Assembly: GCA_964399985.1 (NCBI GenBank)
Contig: CAYNRY010000001.1
Span: 992,001-1,056,000 of the forward strand
Length of the DNA stretch: 64,000 bases
Direction of reading: 5' to 3'
DNA from: Micavibrio_B sp964399985
GTDB taxonomy: Bacteria > Pseudomonadota > Alphaproteobacteria > Micavibrionales > Micavibrionaceae
Part shown: piece after piece, positions 16,506 through 26,280 of the stretch
Position numbering within the stretch: the first letter of the stretch is position 1
How the letters are laid out: each line of letters begins with the position of its first letter
Notes under the pieces: model-generated
Seen by the model: only the letters and a program-made list of their open reading frames with translations
Told to the model about the DNA's origin: nothing
Database searches by the model: none
Position numbers and translations under genes: made by a program

Positions 16506-17597
16506 ATGAAGAATCGTCCCAAAACTCTCGGTATTATAGGCGGTGGCCAATTAGGCCGCATGTCGGCCATGGCCGCTGCGCGTCTCGGCATTCAGACACA
16601 TATATACACACCGGAAAAAGATTCCCCTGCTTCTCATGTCGCCGCCAAAACCATCATAGGTGAATATGGCGACAAAAAAGCCTTGCTGGATTTTGCCAAG
16701 GGCGTTGATGTCATCTCGTATGAATTCGAAAACATCCCTGTCGATACGATCAAAGCCCTTAAAAAAGCGCGACTTGTTTTTCCTGATGCCAATGTATTGG
16801 AGATCTCCCAGCATCGCCTGTCCGAAAAACAATTTCTGAATGATTGCTTTATACCTACTGCAAAATGGGCACCCGCGCTAAAGCCGGAAGATATTGAAGC
16901 GACACTTCAAAAATGGGGCGTAAAATCCTGCATTATAAAGACAACCCGCCTTGGATATGACGGGAAAGGTCAGATAAAATTCAAACTTGGCGATGACGCA
17001 AAAGCCGCATGGGAAATTTTAAAGTCAAAAGAGAATATCATCGAAGAAATCATTGATTTTAAATCTGAAATATCTGTCATGATTGCCCGAGATCGTTTTG
17101 GAGAATCCGTTATTTACGACCCTGTTCTGAACGATCATAAAAATCATATTTTATCAAAGACGACAGCTCCCGCTCCTATCTCTGACGCAGTTGCAAAAAA
17201 AGCGAAGCAATATATTAAAAGAATTGCCGACAAACTTGATTTAACAGGTGTTCTGGCACTTGAGTTGTTCCTGACTAAAGACGGCAAACTGATCGCCAAT
17301 GAAATGGCCCCCCGTCCTCATAATTCCGGCCACTGGACCATCGACGCCTGTGCCGTATCGCAATTTGAAAATCATGTGCGCAGTGTTTGCGGCATGCCTG
17401 TCGGCTCTGCCAAACGCCATTCCGATGCGATTATGCTGAACCTGATCGGCGACGATATAAATATGATCCCTGAATATCTGGATAAACCAAATGCTTGCAT
17501 CCATCTCTACGGCAAAAAAGAATCCCGCCCGGGCCGTAAAATGGGGCATATTAATTTACTGAAACCTAAAAGAGAGAAAAATGACAAACGCAGCTAA
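16506..17597 (+). CDS. purK: N5-carboxyaminoimidazole ribonucleotide synthase
   Basis: PurK uses ATP and bicarbonate to carboxylate AIR, giving the PurE substrate. The start is the ATG at 16506 (M-K-N-R-P-K-T-L-G-I-I-G-G-G-Q-L-G-R-M); an earlier TTG at 16455 adds unconserved residues. An ATP-grasp fold follows, with S-Y-E-F-E-N-I-P, the K-T-x-R-x-G-Y-D-G-K-G-Q loop and N-E-M-A-P-R-P-H-N-S-G-H-W-T at the metal site. It has 363 residues. Its last 17 bases overlap the start of fumC. Confidence 0.95.
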   Translation: MKNRPKTLGIIGGGQLGRMSAMAAARLGIQTHIYTPEKDSPASHVAAKTIIGEYGDKKALLDFAKGVDVISYEFENIPVDTIKALKKARLVFPDANVLEISQHRLSEKQFLNDCFIPTAKWAPALKPEDIEATLQKWGVKSCIIKTTRLGYDGKGQIKFKLGDDAKAAWEILKSKENIIEEIIDFKSEISVMIARDRFGESVIYDPVLNDHKNHILSKTTAPAPISDAVAKKAKQYIKRIADKLDLTGVLALELFLTKDGKLIANEMAPRPHNSGHWTIDACAVSQFENHVRSVCGMPVGSAKRHSDAIMLNLIGDDINMIPEYLDKPNACIHLYGKKESRPGRKMGHINLLKPKREKNDKRS

Positions 17598-18999
17598 AGT
17601 GCAAAACGCTTCCGGTATTCGCATCGAGACAGATTCCTTTGGCGAATTGGAAGTTCCGGCCAATCAATATTGGGGAGCGCAAACACAGCGCTCACTTGGC
17701 AATTTCAAGATCGGCGGCGAAAAAATGCCAGTGCCGCTTATCCGTGCGCTTGGCATTATCAAACGCTCCGCCGCGCAAGCCAATCAGGCACTCGGGATTT
17801 TAGATTCCAAACTGGCGCAGGCCATCGTTCAGGCAGCCGATGAAGTCATCGACGGCCAAATGGATAATGAATTTCCTTTAGTGGTCTGGCAGACAGGTTC
17901 CGGCACCCAGACAAACATGAATGCCAATGAAGTAATTTCCAACCGCGCTATTGAAATAATGGGCGGAGAGATGGGCAGTAAGAAACCCGTTCACCCGAAC
18001 GACCATGTCAATATGGGTCAATCATCGAACGATACATTCCCGACCGCGATGCATATTGCCGCAGGCGAACAGGTTTTTCATGAACTAATCCCTTCCCTTG
18101 AATATTTGCATTCGGCGCTTCACCAGAAATCTATGGATTTCGGCTCTATCGTTAAAATAGGCCGTACGCATTTGATGGATGCAACGCCGCTGACGCTGGG
18201 TCAGGAATTCTCGGGTTACGCCAAGCAAATCGAATACGGTATAGAGCGCGTGAAAAACACTCTGCCGCGCTTGATGCAACTCGCCCAAGGCGGCACCGCG
18301 GTCGGAACCGGCATCAATACGAAAGTCGGCTTTGCCGAGAAATTTGCTGTGGAAGTTGCCGAAATTACAAGCCTGCCTTTTGTTACAGCCGAGAATAAAT
18401 TCGAAGCGCTCGCCGCACATGATGCAATGGTCGAATTGTCCGGCGCATTAAATGTTCTGGCAGCATCTCTGATGAAAATTGCCAACGATATACGCCTTCT
18501 CGGCTCTGGCCCGCGCTGCGGTATCGGCGAGATTATTCTGCCGGAAAACGAACCCGGTTCCTCCATCATGCCGGGTAAGGTTAACCCGACACAATGCGAA
18601 GCGATGACTATGGTTTGCACCCAAGTCATGGGCAATCATATGACCGTGACTGTCGCCGGAAGCCAGGGACATTTCGAATTAAACGTTTACAAGCCGGTTA
18701 TCATCTTCAACGTGCTGCAATCCATCCGTCTGATTGCCGATGCCTGCCGCTCGATGACAGATAATTGTGTCGTCGGAATCGAAGCCGATGAAAAACGTAT
18801 CACGAAGTTAATGAACGAAAGCCTGATGCTTGTGACCGCTTTGAATCCCCATATTGGCTACGACAATGCTGCCAAGATTGCCAAGAAAGCGCATGCTGAA
18901 GGTACATCCTTAAAAGAAGCCGGTATCGAGCTTGGCTTATTAACATCAGAACAATTCGATCAATGGATCCGTCCCGAAGATATGATCAAGCCTAAATGA
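17581..18999 (+). CDS. fumC: Fumarate hydratase, class II
   Basis: FumC interconverts fumarate and malate in the TCA cycle without an iron-sulfur cluster. The 472-residue protein has the signature G-S-S-I-M-P-G-K-V-N-P, with T-G-S-G-T-Q-T-N-M-N-A-N-E-V and G-R-T-H-L-M-D-A-T-P for the other active-site segments. The start at 17581 lies inside the purK end but has an AGAGAG Shine-Dalgarno sequence before it. ATGA couples it to the small gene downstream. Confidence 0.96.
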   Translation: MTNAAKVQNASGIRIETDSFGELEVPANQYWGAQTQRSLGNFKIGGEKMPVPLIRALGIIKRSAAQANQALGILDSKLAQAIVQAADEVIDGQMDNEFPLVVWQTGSGTQTNMNANEVISNRAIEIMGGEMGSKKPVHPNDHVNMGQSSNDTFPTAMHIAAGEQVFHELIPSLEYLHSALHQKSMDFGSIVKIGRTHLMDATPLTLGQEFSGYAKQIEYGIERVKNTLPRLMQLAQGGTAVGTGINTKVGFAEKFAVEVAEITSLPFVTAENKFEALAAHDAMVELSGALNVLAASLMKIANDIRLLGSGPRCGIGEIILPENEPGSSIMPGKVNPTQCEAMTMVCTQVMGNHMTVTVAGSQGHFELNVYKPVIIFNVLQSIRLIADACRSMTDNCVVGIEADEKRITKLMNESLMLVTALNPHIGYDNAAKIAKKAHAEGTSLKEAGIELGLLTSEQFDQWIRPEDMIKPK

Positions 19000-19244
19000 A
19001 TGAATTAGAAACGGTTCTTTCTGCGAAAGTTATCAAGCGCTCCGTATCTATCGCCGGACATTTGACGAGTATTTCGCTGGAAGAACCGTTTTGGATTGAA
19101 TTACAAAACATTGCCAAGGCTGAAAAAATCAGTCTCTCCAAACTCATTGCCCGCATAGACAAAAGCCGCGGCACTAATTTATCAAGTGCGCTGCGGCTTT
19201 ATGTTTTATATAACTCGAAGAACTATTGGCCGAATAACCCCTGA
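18996..19244 (+). CDS. Ribbon-helix-helix domain protein
   Basis: An 82-residue protein with K-R-S-V-S-I-A-G-H-L-T-S-I-S-L-E-E-P-F-W (DNA-contacting strand and first helix), then L-S-K-L-I-A-R-I-D and N-L-S-S-A-L-R-L-Y-V-L. This is the RHH_4 family, small putative DNA-binding proteins frequent in alphaproteobacteria. The start overlaps the fumC stop by ATGA. Its 3' end overlaps the end of the convergent AsmA gene by 22 bases. The target is unknown. Confidence 0.8.
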   Translation: MNELETVLSAKVIKRSVSIAGHLTSISLEEPFWIELQNIAKAEKISLSKLIARIDKSRGTNLSSALRLYVLYNSKNYWPNNP

Positions 19245-22200
19245 AGCGCTTTTACGCCTTCCTGAATCTGCTCCTGCTTTTTCTGCTCTTTGGTTTTCTC
19301 TACAGGCGCGACCGTTGTATCTGTTTCGACAGCAGGTGTTGTCGTAGCTTCAGGAGTTTCCGTCTTAGCTGCTCCACCCAGAGGAAAACCCAGCTTGTCG
19401 CCAAGCTTGTCTGTGATCAGCTTCTGAACTTTCTCTGTGGCTTTCTCGCGGAGAAAACCTTCGATAATGCTGCCGCCAGCTTGCGCCGGATTATCGAGCG
19501 GCCCGGAAATCGTAAAGTCAAATGGCGGAACTTCGGAATTTTTGACCGTCATGTTATTTTTCAGATCGATTGTCCATCTTGGCAGATTTATATTACCTGT
19601 ACTGGTCAATAAAGCCTGCTGCCCGTCGAATTTGATCTGCGAGAAATTCACAACGCCGCTGGCAATCGTGAAATCAGCATTGAACGTACTGAAAGCTGTT
19701 TGGCCGTCTTTGAATGAGCTTAAAAGACTTCCTGCGCGCTCGAGCGGCTTGAAGCTTCCCTTGGCAGTTTCGGCCAGCTTCGCAGCATCGACGCCTTTAA
19801 TGACGATGTTATCTCCGTTGATATTTCCTTTACCACTCAAGGCATAAACGAGCGCCGCCGGAGAAATGCCGGAAGATGCAATATCCAGATTAAAAGACTT
19901 GATCATGCCAGACAGAGTATCTGATTGTTTATTCTGGACCGCACTGAGCAATTGTTGGGCATTGATATTATTGGCCTTGGCGCTCCAGGTCATCGAGAGT
20001 GGTGCTTGAGCCGTGCCGCCTTTCATATTGCCGTTGATTGCAGCATCGCCGCCAAACATCTGTGCCGACATATTGCCGATGTTTAAAGAGCCGTCATTCA
20101 GTTTAAACGACAGATTTGCATTGTTCAGCTTCCATAGACCTTGTGTGATAGACGCGGCTTTAATGGCCAGATCGGCATTAAACTTGCTCATCCATGATGT
20201 ATCGATGGCCTCGCGTGACCATCTGGTCTCGGAAGAACTTGCTGCCGGAGCAGAAGAAGGCTTTGAAGAAGTTGTCGTCGTTCCTGCTTTTGGTGCGGCT
20301 GAATCAAACGCCATATTACCGAAATTCAAATCTCCATTGACAGATGGTTTAGTGCTGGACATATCGGCAGACACTTTACCGGCAATAGATGTCGAACCGA
20401 TATTTCCCGAAATATTCGACAACTCATACTTCTTGTTATTCAATGACACTAAGCTTGAAACATCGAGAGGTCCATTGAAACTGCCTGGCGCTTCGAATGA
20501 AGGCGAAAAGTTTCGTACCGCCGTTTGCAAAGAAGGATGACGGATACGAATGTTTAAACCTTCGATTTGCGGATTTTCGAGAGCTGATTTGACATTGCCC
20601 GCGCCGGTTACGGCAAAGTTGAGCGCATCGACGGTTGCATTAAAAGCCATATTTTCTAGGCTTCCTTTAAAAGCACCCGCAATTGAAGCCGCACCCAAAG
20701 TCCTGTCCAGCTTCAGATCATAATTATACGCTTTTGCCAGACCTTCAACATTTCCTGTCTTTGCATTCGCCGTCAAATCAAAGCCGGATAATTTTTCCAG
20801 ATCCGCTATCGTTCCTTTGAGAGCAACAGTCGTATCGGCGACGGTTCCGAGCGAAAGATTAGAGATAGAAAGAGATTTGCCGCTGCTTGTCATTCCAGCA
20901 TTGATATTCGAATAGGTCTTTCCTCCAAAACTCAAGCTACCAACTGATGCCGCAATCGTACCGTCAAATGGCAAAGTCATGCCTTTAATTTTAACGTAGG
21001 ATTGAGCCTGATTTACTTTCTCATTGATAACTTTTTGTGCAGCACTTTCCGTTGAAGGATTTAACTGGCGTTGAATATCATCGATATCGATCTTACCGGC
21101 TTTAATCGTTGCATTGACTTTAGGACGCGCTCCCGCCTGCTGGGGCAAAGCATAGTTTCCGGTCAGATTTATCGTCTGCCCCTCGAATCCGATAACACCC
21201 TGCTCTATTGTCACGATATTATTTACAAACGTACCGGTTCCCTTAACCGAGAGATCACTCAGAATTTTGATAAGTGCATTTGCTGCTTTGATATCTCCGG
21301 AAGTAGATTCTAAATCGACGGACAATTTAGGCGAAGCAGATGTCTTTAATCCTGCAACTTTTAACGAGCCTTTATAAGCAAGATCGCCCAAGGCTAAATC
21401 CAGCTTATCGAGGCTGGCTGTATCGCCATCATAAATAACGGCTGTTGAAAGATGTAATGCGCCATTCAAACCTTCAGGCAGTTGCGGCTTATCCTTGCTG
21501 AAAGCAGCCATAGTGTTTTCGAGATCTTTTGCTGAGAGTTTCAAATCACCTTTAACGCTTAGATTATCCCCAGTCGTGATTTCGCCCTTATAGTTCCCGG
21601 ACACATCCAGTTTAGGTAGAGCAATGTCAAGATCAACAGAGGTCGGTTTTCCTTCAACCATTTCTCCGGTCTCGCCTTTTACAGCGATCTGGTTACCGTT
21701 ATAAACAAGATCGGCATCGATATCGAAAGGACCCGTCAGGTTTTTAAGACTTAAATCCGTATTGAGATCGGAAATTTCATGCGCTGCTTCTTTGCTGTCA
21801 TCTTTATAAACGATATGACCTTTTTCGATGTAAACGGAATCTAGAGTGATCGATTGAGTTTTTTCGTCATTCGGCGTCGATGGATTGGCCTGCTTTTCGC
21901 TCTGAGCTTTTTGCTCCTGCATCTTCGGCGTCATCCATGTCTGGCGACCGGAAGCATCAACCAGCAAATTGATATCAGGCTCTATTAATTTAACGCTCGA
22001 AATCTGAATCTGTTTTTGAAAAAGGGGCATCAGCTCGACAGATATTTCCGCTTTTTTAACCGCGACAATACGCTGATCTCCAGATGAAACCGTTGCTTCA
22101 TTGATCGTCACATGCGGGACAGGCAAAATAGAAATTCCAAGATCACCCGCCCAGGCGACTTTATAGCCGGAGGACTCTTCGACCTTTTGTATAATAAGGG

Positions 22201-22360
22201 ATTTGTATTTGTCCTGATCAAGGAATGACGGAATAATCAGCGCAATAACAACTAAAACAGCAATGATAGCACCGACAATTATACTCCATTTTGGAATTTT
22301 GAAGTTTTTACGGGGTGCGTCGTCAAATCCCTGGACTTCAGATTCTGGAATATTTGTCAT
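19223..22360 (-). CDS. AsmA family protein
   Basis: A 1045-residue protein with a cytoplasmic N-terminal tail, one transmembrane helix at about 24-46, and a very long periplasmic part of repeating beta strands. The N-terminal AsmA region includes D-K-Y-K-S-L-I-I-Q-K-V-E and G-D-L-G-I-S-I-L-P-V-P-H-V. The C-terminal AsmA_2 region (L-N-I-G-N-M-S-A-Q-M-F-G-G-D-A-A-I-N-G) and a Lys/Gln-rich tail follow. AsmA-like proteins form hydrophobic grooves and are linked to phospholipid transport to the outer membrane. It stands alone, 83 bases from phaB. Confidence 0.9.
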   Translation of the reverse strand: MTNIPESEVQGFDDAPRKNFKIPKWSIIVGAIIAVLVVIALIIPSFLDQDKYKSLIIQKVEESSGYKVAWAGDLGISILPVPHVTINEATVSSGDQRIVAVKKAEISVELMPLFQKQIQISSVKLIEPDINLLVDASGRQTWMTPKMQEQKAQSEKQANPSTPNDEKTQSITLDSVYIEKGHIVYKDDSKEAAHEISDLNTDLSLKNLTGPFDIDADLVYNGNQIAVKGETGEMVEGKPTSVDLDIALPKLDVSGNYKGEITTGDNLSVKGDLKLSAKDLENTMAAFSKDKPQLPEGLNGALHLSTAVIYDGDTASLDKLDLALGDLAYKGSLKVAGLKTSASPKLSVDLESTSGDIKAANALIKILSDLSVKGTGTFVNNIVTIEQGVIGFEGQTINLTGNYALPQQAGARPKVNATIKAGKIDIDDIQRQLNPSTESAAQKVINEKVNQAQSYVKIKGMTLPFDGTIAASVGSLSFGGKTYSNINAGMTSSGKSLSISNLSLGTVADTTVALKGTIADLEKLSGFDLTANAKTGNVEGLAKAYNYDLKLDRTLGAASIAGAFKGSLENMAFNATVDALNFAVTGAGNVKSALENPQIEGLNIRIRHPSLQTAVRNFSPSFEAPGSFNGPLDVSSLVSLNNKKYELSNISGNIGSTSIAGKVSADMSSTKPSVNGDLNFGNMAFDSAAPKAGTTTTSSKPSSAPAASSSETRWSREAIDTSWMSKFNADLAIKAASITQGLWKLNNANLSFKLNDGSLNIGNMSAQMFGGDAAINGNMKGGTAQAPLSMTWSAKANNINAQQLLSAVQNKQSDTLSGMIKSFNLDIASSGISPAALVYALSGKGNINGDNIVIKGVDAAKLAETAKGSFKPLERAGSLLSSFKDGQTAFSTFNADFTIASGVVNFSQIKFDGQQALLTSTGNINLPRWTIDLKNNMTVKNSEVPPFDFTISGPLDNPAQAGGSIIEGFLREKATEKVQKLITDKLGDKLGFPLGGAAKTETPEATTTPAVETDTTVAPVEKTKEQKKQEQIQEGVKALQGLFGQ

Positions 22361-22443
22361 TTTCGGGGTCTACCTCATGGATTTTTTGAATCGATGAATA
22401 AGATATAGCCCAGATGAACAAAATTTAAACCCTGAATATGGAT

Positions 22444-23169
22444 TTATGACGCCATATACTGGCCGCCATTGATCGTAAGTGTCGATCCATTCATAAACGC
22501 CGCTTTTTCAGAAGCAAGAAAAACAACCAGATCGGCAATCTCTTCAGGCTTACCCATCCGCGCTGCCGGAATAGAACGAATAATCGAGTCGAGCACTTCT
22601 TTATGCATGGCGGCTGTCATATCGGTTTCGATATAGCCCGGACAAATCGCATTGACGGTAATCCCCTTCGCCGCGCTTTCTAGTGCAAGCGCTTTGGTAA
22701 AACCTAGCATACCTGCTTTCGCCGCAGAATAATTCGTTTGACCTAGTTGGCCCTTCTGGCCGTTGATCGAACTGATATTGATAATGCGACCAAAGCAACG
22801 TTCGCGCATACCGGCGATCACGGCGCGGCACATGTTGAAACAGGATGTCAGATTGGTTTCGATTACGTCATGCCATGATTCTTCGGCCATTTTATGAAGC
22901 ATGCTGTCTTTGGTAATACCGGCATTATTGACAAGAATACGAACAGGTCCGTGATCGGATTCGATTTGTTTTATAACAGATGCACATTCATCAAAACTTG
23001 AAACATCGCATTTATAAACGAAAGCGCCTGTTTCTTGCGTACATTTCTTGGCGGCGATTTCATTGCCATGATAGATGGCAGCGACTTTATATCCGGCTTC
23101 GATCAAGGCCTTTGTAATTTCAAGGCCGATCCCGCGTGTGCCGCCCGTGACAATAGCAATTCCCGTCAT
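22444..23169 (-). CDS. phaB: Acetoacetyl-CoA reductase
   Basis: PhaB reduces acetoacetyl-CoA to (R)-3-hydroxybutyryl-CoA, the PHB monomer. The 241-residue short-chain dehydrogenase has T-G-G-T-R-G-I-G for cofactor binding, N-N-A-G-I-T-K-D, the catalytic S-S-I-N-G-Q-K-G-Q-L-G-Q-T-N-Y-S-A-A-K and P-G-Y-I-E-T-D-M. FabG is similar, but the Q-K-G-Q-x-G-Q-T-N-Y motif and place after phaA mark PhaB. Its start shares one base with the phaA stop (TAATG). Confidence 0.93.
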   Translation of the reverse strand: MTGIAIVTGGTRGIGLEITKALIEAGYKVAAIYHGNEIAAKKCTQETGAFVYKCDVSSFDECASVIKQIESDHGPVRILVNNAGITKDSMLHKMAEESWHDVIETNLTSCFNMCRAVIAGMRERCFGRIINISSINGQKGQLGQTNYSAAKAGMLGFTKALALESAAKGITVNAICPGYIETDMTAAMHKEVLDSIIRSIPAARMGKPEEIADLVVFLASEKAAFMNGSTLTINGGQYMAS

Positions 23170-24380
23170 TAAGAAACTTTCTTCCAGTTAGATGTTTCGT
23201 CCCGCTCGACACATAGCGCGATACCCATACCGCCGCCGATGCATAATGTCGCAAGACCTTTGTTCTTATTCGACCGCGCCATTTCATGGAGAAGCGTCAC
23301 AAGGATACGCGCACCCGATGCACCGATCGGATGGCCGAGCGCAATCGCGCCGCCGTTTACGTTCACTTTTTCGGCACTGAGTTTCAAATCTTTCACGACC
23401 GCGCAAGCCTGCGCGGCAAAAGCTTCGTTCGATTCAATCAGATCGAGATCGTCAACGCTCCATCCTGCTTTTTCAAGAGCTTTGCGTGACGCCGGAATCG
23501 GTCCGGTGCCCATGATCGATGGATCGACACCTGCCGTGGCCCATGATTTAATTTTTGCAAATGGCTCTAAGCCACGCTTCTTCGCCTCTGATGCACGCAT
23601 CAAAATAAGAATGGCAGCACCATCATTTATACCAGACGCGGAACCCGCCGTGACCGTACCATCTGTTTTAAAGGCTGGCTTCAATCCTTTGAGCGTATCA
23701 ACCGTCGTGCCCGCACGCGGAAATTCATCCATATCGAAAACAACATCCTGTTTTTTGACCTTCAAAGTTACAGGCACGATTTCTGCTTTAAATTTACCAG
23801 CCTTGATCGCCGCTTCGGCTTTTTGCTGCGAAGAAGCAGCAAACTCATCCTGCGCATCGCGGCTAATGCCGTATTTTTCGGCAACATTTTCTGCCGTCAC
23901 GCCCATATGATAATTATTGAAGTAATCCCATAGACCGTCTTTGATCATTGTATCCGTCATCGTGCCATCACCCATTTTCACGCCGTTGCGCAAATGAATG
24001 GCATGTGGCGCAAGGCTCATATTCTCCTGTCCGCCTGCAACAACGATATCCGCATCGCCGTTTAAAATAGCCTGCATGCCGAGCGCAACGGAGCGTAGGC
24101 CAGAGCCACAAACCTGATTGATCGTCATGGCAGTTTTCTCGGCAGGAATGCCGGATTTCATTGCCGTCTGGCGCGCCGGATTTTGTCCGGAAGCTGCCGT
24201 CAAAACCTGACCCAAAATAACTTCATCGACTTCTTCAGGTTTTATGCCGGAATCTTCCAGTGCCGCTTTGACAACATAAGTACCAAGCTCGACTGCGCTT
24301 AAAGACGAAAGACTTCCGTTAAAGGCGCCAAGCGCGGTTCTTTTTGCGGCAACGATGACGACTGAATCTTGTTCTGACAT
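23169..24380 (-). CDS. phaA: Acetyl-CoA acetyltransferase (beta-ketothiolase)
   Basis: PhaA condenses two acetyl-CoA molecules to acetoacetyl-CoA, the first step of PHB synthesis. The start is the ATG at 24380 (M-S-E-Q-D-S-V-V-I-V-A-A-K-R-T); the in-frame extension upstream overlaps the phaC-like gene and is not conserved. The nucleophilic Cys lies in N-Q-V-C-G-S-G-L-R. The second motif is G-G-A-I-A-L-G-H-P-I-G-A-S-G-A-R and the last C-I-G-G-G-M-G. It has 403 residues, slightly longer than usual. Confidence 0.95.
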   Translation of the reverse strand: MSEQDSVVIVAAKRTALGAFNGSLSSLSAVELGTYVVKAALEDSGIKPEEVDEVILGQVLTAASGQNPARQTAMKSGIPAEKTAMTINQVCGSGLRSVALGMQAILNGDADIVVAGGQENMSLAPHAIHLRNGVKMGDGTMTDTMIKDGLWDYFNNYHMGVTAENVAEKYGISRDAQDEFAASSQQKAEAAIKAGKFKAEIVPVTLKVKKQDVVFDMDEFPRAGTTVDTLKGLKPAFKTDGTVTAGSASGINDGAAILILMRASEAKKRGLEPFAKIKSWATAGVDPSIMGTGPIPASRKALEKAGWSVDDLDLIESNEAFAAQACAVVKDLKLSAEKVNVNGGAIALGHPIGASGARILVTLLHEMARSNKNKGLATLCIGGGMGIALCVERDETSNWKKVS

Positions 24381-24435
24381 ATATGAATCCCCTGCTGTGA
24401 CTTCGCTTCGTAATATGCACGCGAAGGCAGATATT

Positions 24436-25599
24436 TCAAGGCTTGGTTTTGATGCTGCGCTGCGAAAATAGCCAGTCACGAAGCGGAATCCAGACCTGTT
24501 CTTCCGAGTTCCGGCCAACCATCATGCTGATATGTCCGCAATCCGGTTCTATAATTTTGGCGCTTTTGATTTTTTCACCTAAAGGCCGTGCCGATGCCGG
24601 CGGCACTATCTTATCTTTTCCCGGCACAACAACGAAAGCAGGTTTGGCAACATTCTCCGGTTGAATAATTTTGCCAGCCACTTCCCATGTACCTTTCATT
24701 GGTTTGTTCTCAACATACCATCCGCTAACCGTATGGTGAACGATAGATGTCGGCAAATCCGACCCGCCGTTTACCCAATCCTCAACTGCAACGAACAATT
24801 GAGCTTCCTTACTGGCTTGATCCATATTTGCAAAGGCTGAAAATTTGCGAGCAATAAGCCCTGCATCTACGCTGGCAAAGATCATTTGAAGCCACTGCGC
24901 TGGCATATAATCTAGAAGCATTGCCTGTGGCAGACCGTCTTTAGCCCACTTGGTTACACTTTCCGAGAAATTGCCTTTTGTATCTTTTGTAAAATCCCAA
25001 GGGGTTGCTATAAACACAAGATTATCAAAAGCCTTGGAAGAAAGCTGGTTACTCGCTGCCAGCAATAAACCACCCATGCAATAGCCCAGTCCTGTCAAAG
25101 GCAGATCCGATTGAGACTTCAACCATTTCAAAAGTTTTTTTAGTTTTTTACCAAGCGCTAAATCGATGCTTTGTAGTTCTTTGTCTTTCGTCAGATCACC
25201 CCAATCGAGAAGAAATGCCTCAAATCCCTGCTCCGCCAGCCAGTTCATCAATGATTTTCCCGGTAGAAGATCGAGAATTTCCGACCCGTTGATCATGGAT
25301 GGAATGACCAGAATTCGTGATTTCGCTTTTTTCTTCGGCTTGTAATGGAAAAGCCGTGCTTCGCCATCCTGCCAGACGACAGGCCTTTTATTTTCCGGAC
25401 GTTTGAAATTATGGAGCTGATAATTACGGATACCGGCGACGACTTTATCCATACTCGCCTTGACGTTTTTACCTTCAGGCTTTTGCCAGAAAGCTTCATC
25501 AATGCTCTCGTTTTTTTGAAACTGTGGGTCGGCAAGCGCCGCAGCCGCCAGCGTGAGATGCATCACAAGGGGTCTATATCTTGAACCTGATTTATCCAT
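24436..25599 (-). CDS. phaC: PHA synthase (PhaC)-like alpha/beta hydrolase
   Basis: The protein resembles polyhydroxyalkanoate synthase, which polymerises hydroxyacyl-CoA. It has the lipase-like box G-Y-C-M-G-G with the catalytic Cys, the Asp in P-G-K-D-K-I-V-P-P, and the His in D-C-G-H-I-S-M-M-V-G. At about 387 residues it is shorter than class I synthases and lacks their N-terminal domain. No phaE is present, so it is not plainly class III. I place the start at 25599 (M-D-K-S-G-S-R-Y-R-P); an ATG at 25653 is also possible but leaves only 43 bases to divergent phaR. It sits directly before phaA-phaB, so a synthase role is likely; a depolymerase-like role cannot be excluded. Confidence 0.75.
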   Translation of the reverse strand: MDKSGSRYRPLVMHLTLAAAALADPQFQKNESIDEAFWQKPEGKNVKASMDKVVAGIRNYQLHNFKRPENKRPVVWQDGEARLFHYKPKKKAKSRILVIPSMINGSEILDLLPGKSLMNWLAEQGFEAFLLDWGDLTKDKELQSIDLALGKKLKKLLKWLKSQSDLPLTGLGYCMGGLLLAASNQLSSKAFDNLVFIATPWDFTKDTKGNFSESVTKWAKDGLPQAMLLDYMPAQWLQMIFASVDAGLIARKFSAFANMDQASKEAQLFVAVEDWVNGGSDLPTSIVHHTVSGWYVENKPMKGTWEVAGKIIQPENVAKPAFVVVPGKDKIVPPASARPLGEKIKSAKIIEPDCGHISMMVGRNSEEQVWIPLRDWLFSQRSIKTKP

Positions 25600-25696
25600 A
25601 GATGTTATGTCTTTAGAGGTTAAAGGTTTTGCAGCGTTAACGAATTTGTGCATACTGACAGCATATCTAGACTCCAATACAACAAAAAGGTGCAGC

Positions 25697-26233
25697 ATGG
25701 CCGGAAAAAAAGGCAGCGACAAACCCGTAGTTATCAAAAAATACGCGAACCGCAGACTCTATGATACTGGACGCAGTTCCTATGTCACCCTCGACGATCT
25801 CTGCGAAATGATCAAAGACGGTTATGAATTTGTCGTCTATGACGCAAAAACCGGCGACGATCTGACCCGTCAGGTTTTGACACAGATTATCGTGGAACAG
25901 GAATCGAAAGGCGAAACCAATCTCTTGCCGGTAAACTTCCTGCGTCAATTGATCGGCTTTTACGGCAACAATGTCTCACCGCTGGTTCCGAATTATCTGG
26001 AGCAGACATTCTCTGCTTTCACAAAAAATCAAGACCAGTTTAAAGAACAGATGAGCAAGTCGCTCGGTCCTATTATGCCGTCGATGCAAGCCTTTGAAGA
26101 AATCGCCAAACAAAACATGGCGATGTTCGAAAACGCCATGAAGACATTTGGCAATTTCGGAGCAAACTTTCCTGTCGGAGGTAAACCAGCCACTCAAACA
26201 GAACCGCCGCCAGAAGACGAAGAAGATAAATAA
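25697..26233 (+). CDS. phaR: Polyhydroxyalkanoate synthesis repressor PhaR
   Basis: PhaR binds DNA and PHB granules and represses phasin and PHA genes until polymer is present. The start is the ATG at 25697 (M-A-G-K-K-G-S-D-K). The N-terminal DNA-binding domain is textbook: I-K-K-Y-A-N-R-R-L-Y-D-T-G-R-S-S-Y-V-T-L-D-D. The PHB-accumulation domain D-L-T-R-Q-V-L-T-Q-I-I-V-E-Q-E follows. The C-terminal part is Met- and Phe-rich, with an acidic tail. It has 178 residues and is divergent from the phaC-A-B genes. Confidence 0.95.
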   Translation: MAGKKGSDKPVVIKKYANRRLYDTGRSSYVTLDDLCEMIKDGYEFVVYDAKTGDDLTRQVLTQIIVEQESKGETNLLPVNFLRQLIGFYGNNVSPLVPNYLEQTFSAFTKNQDQFKEQMSKSLGPIMPSMQAFEEIAKQNMAMFENAMKTFGNFGANFPVGGKPATQTEPPPEDEEDK

Positions 26234-26246
26234 TTTTTGAGCTTAT

Positions 26247-26276
26247 AAAAATCCCCGCATTAAGCGGGGATTTTTT
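26247..26276. terminator. Bidirectional terminator after phaR
   Basis: AAAATCCCCGC pairs with GCGGGGATTTT around ATTAA, with A and T tracts on each side. It lies in the 47 bases between the convergent ends of phaR and the coiled-coil gene and can serve both. Confidence 0.88.
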
Positions 26277-26280
26277 GTTC

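Noticed and set aside
20013..20540. Long plus-strand frames across the AsmA gene
   Set aside because: They mirror the AsmA coding sequence and have no ribosome-binding sites or family motifs.
24380..24518. Longer N terminus for phaA
   Set aside because: The extra 46 residues overlap the phaC-like gene and do not resemble a thiolase; the ATG at 24380 gives the normal start.
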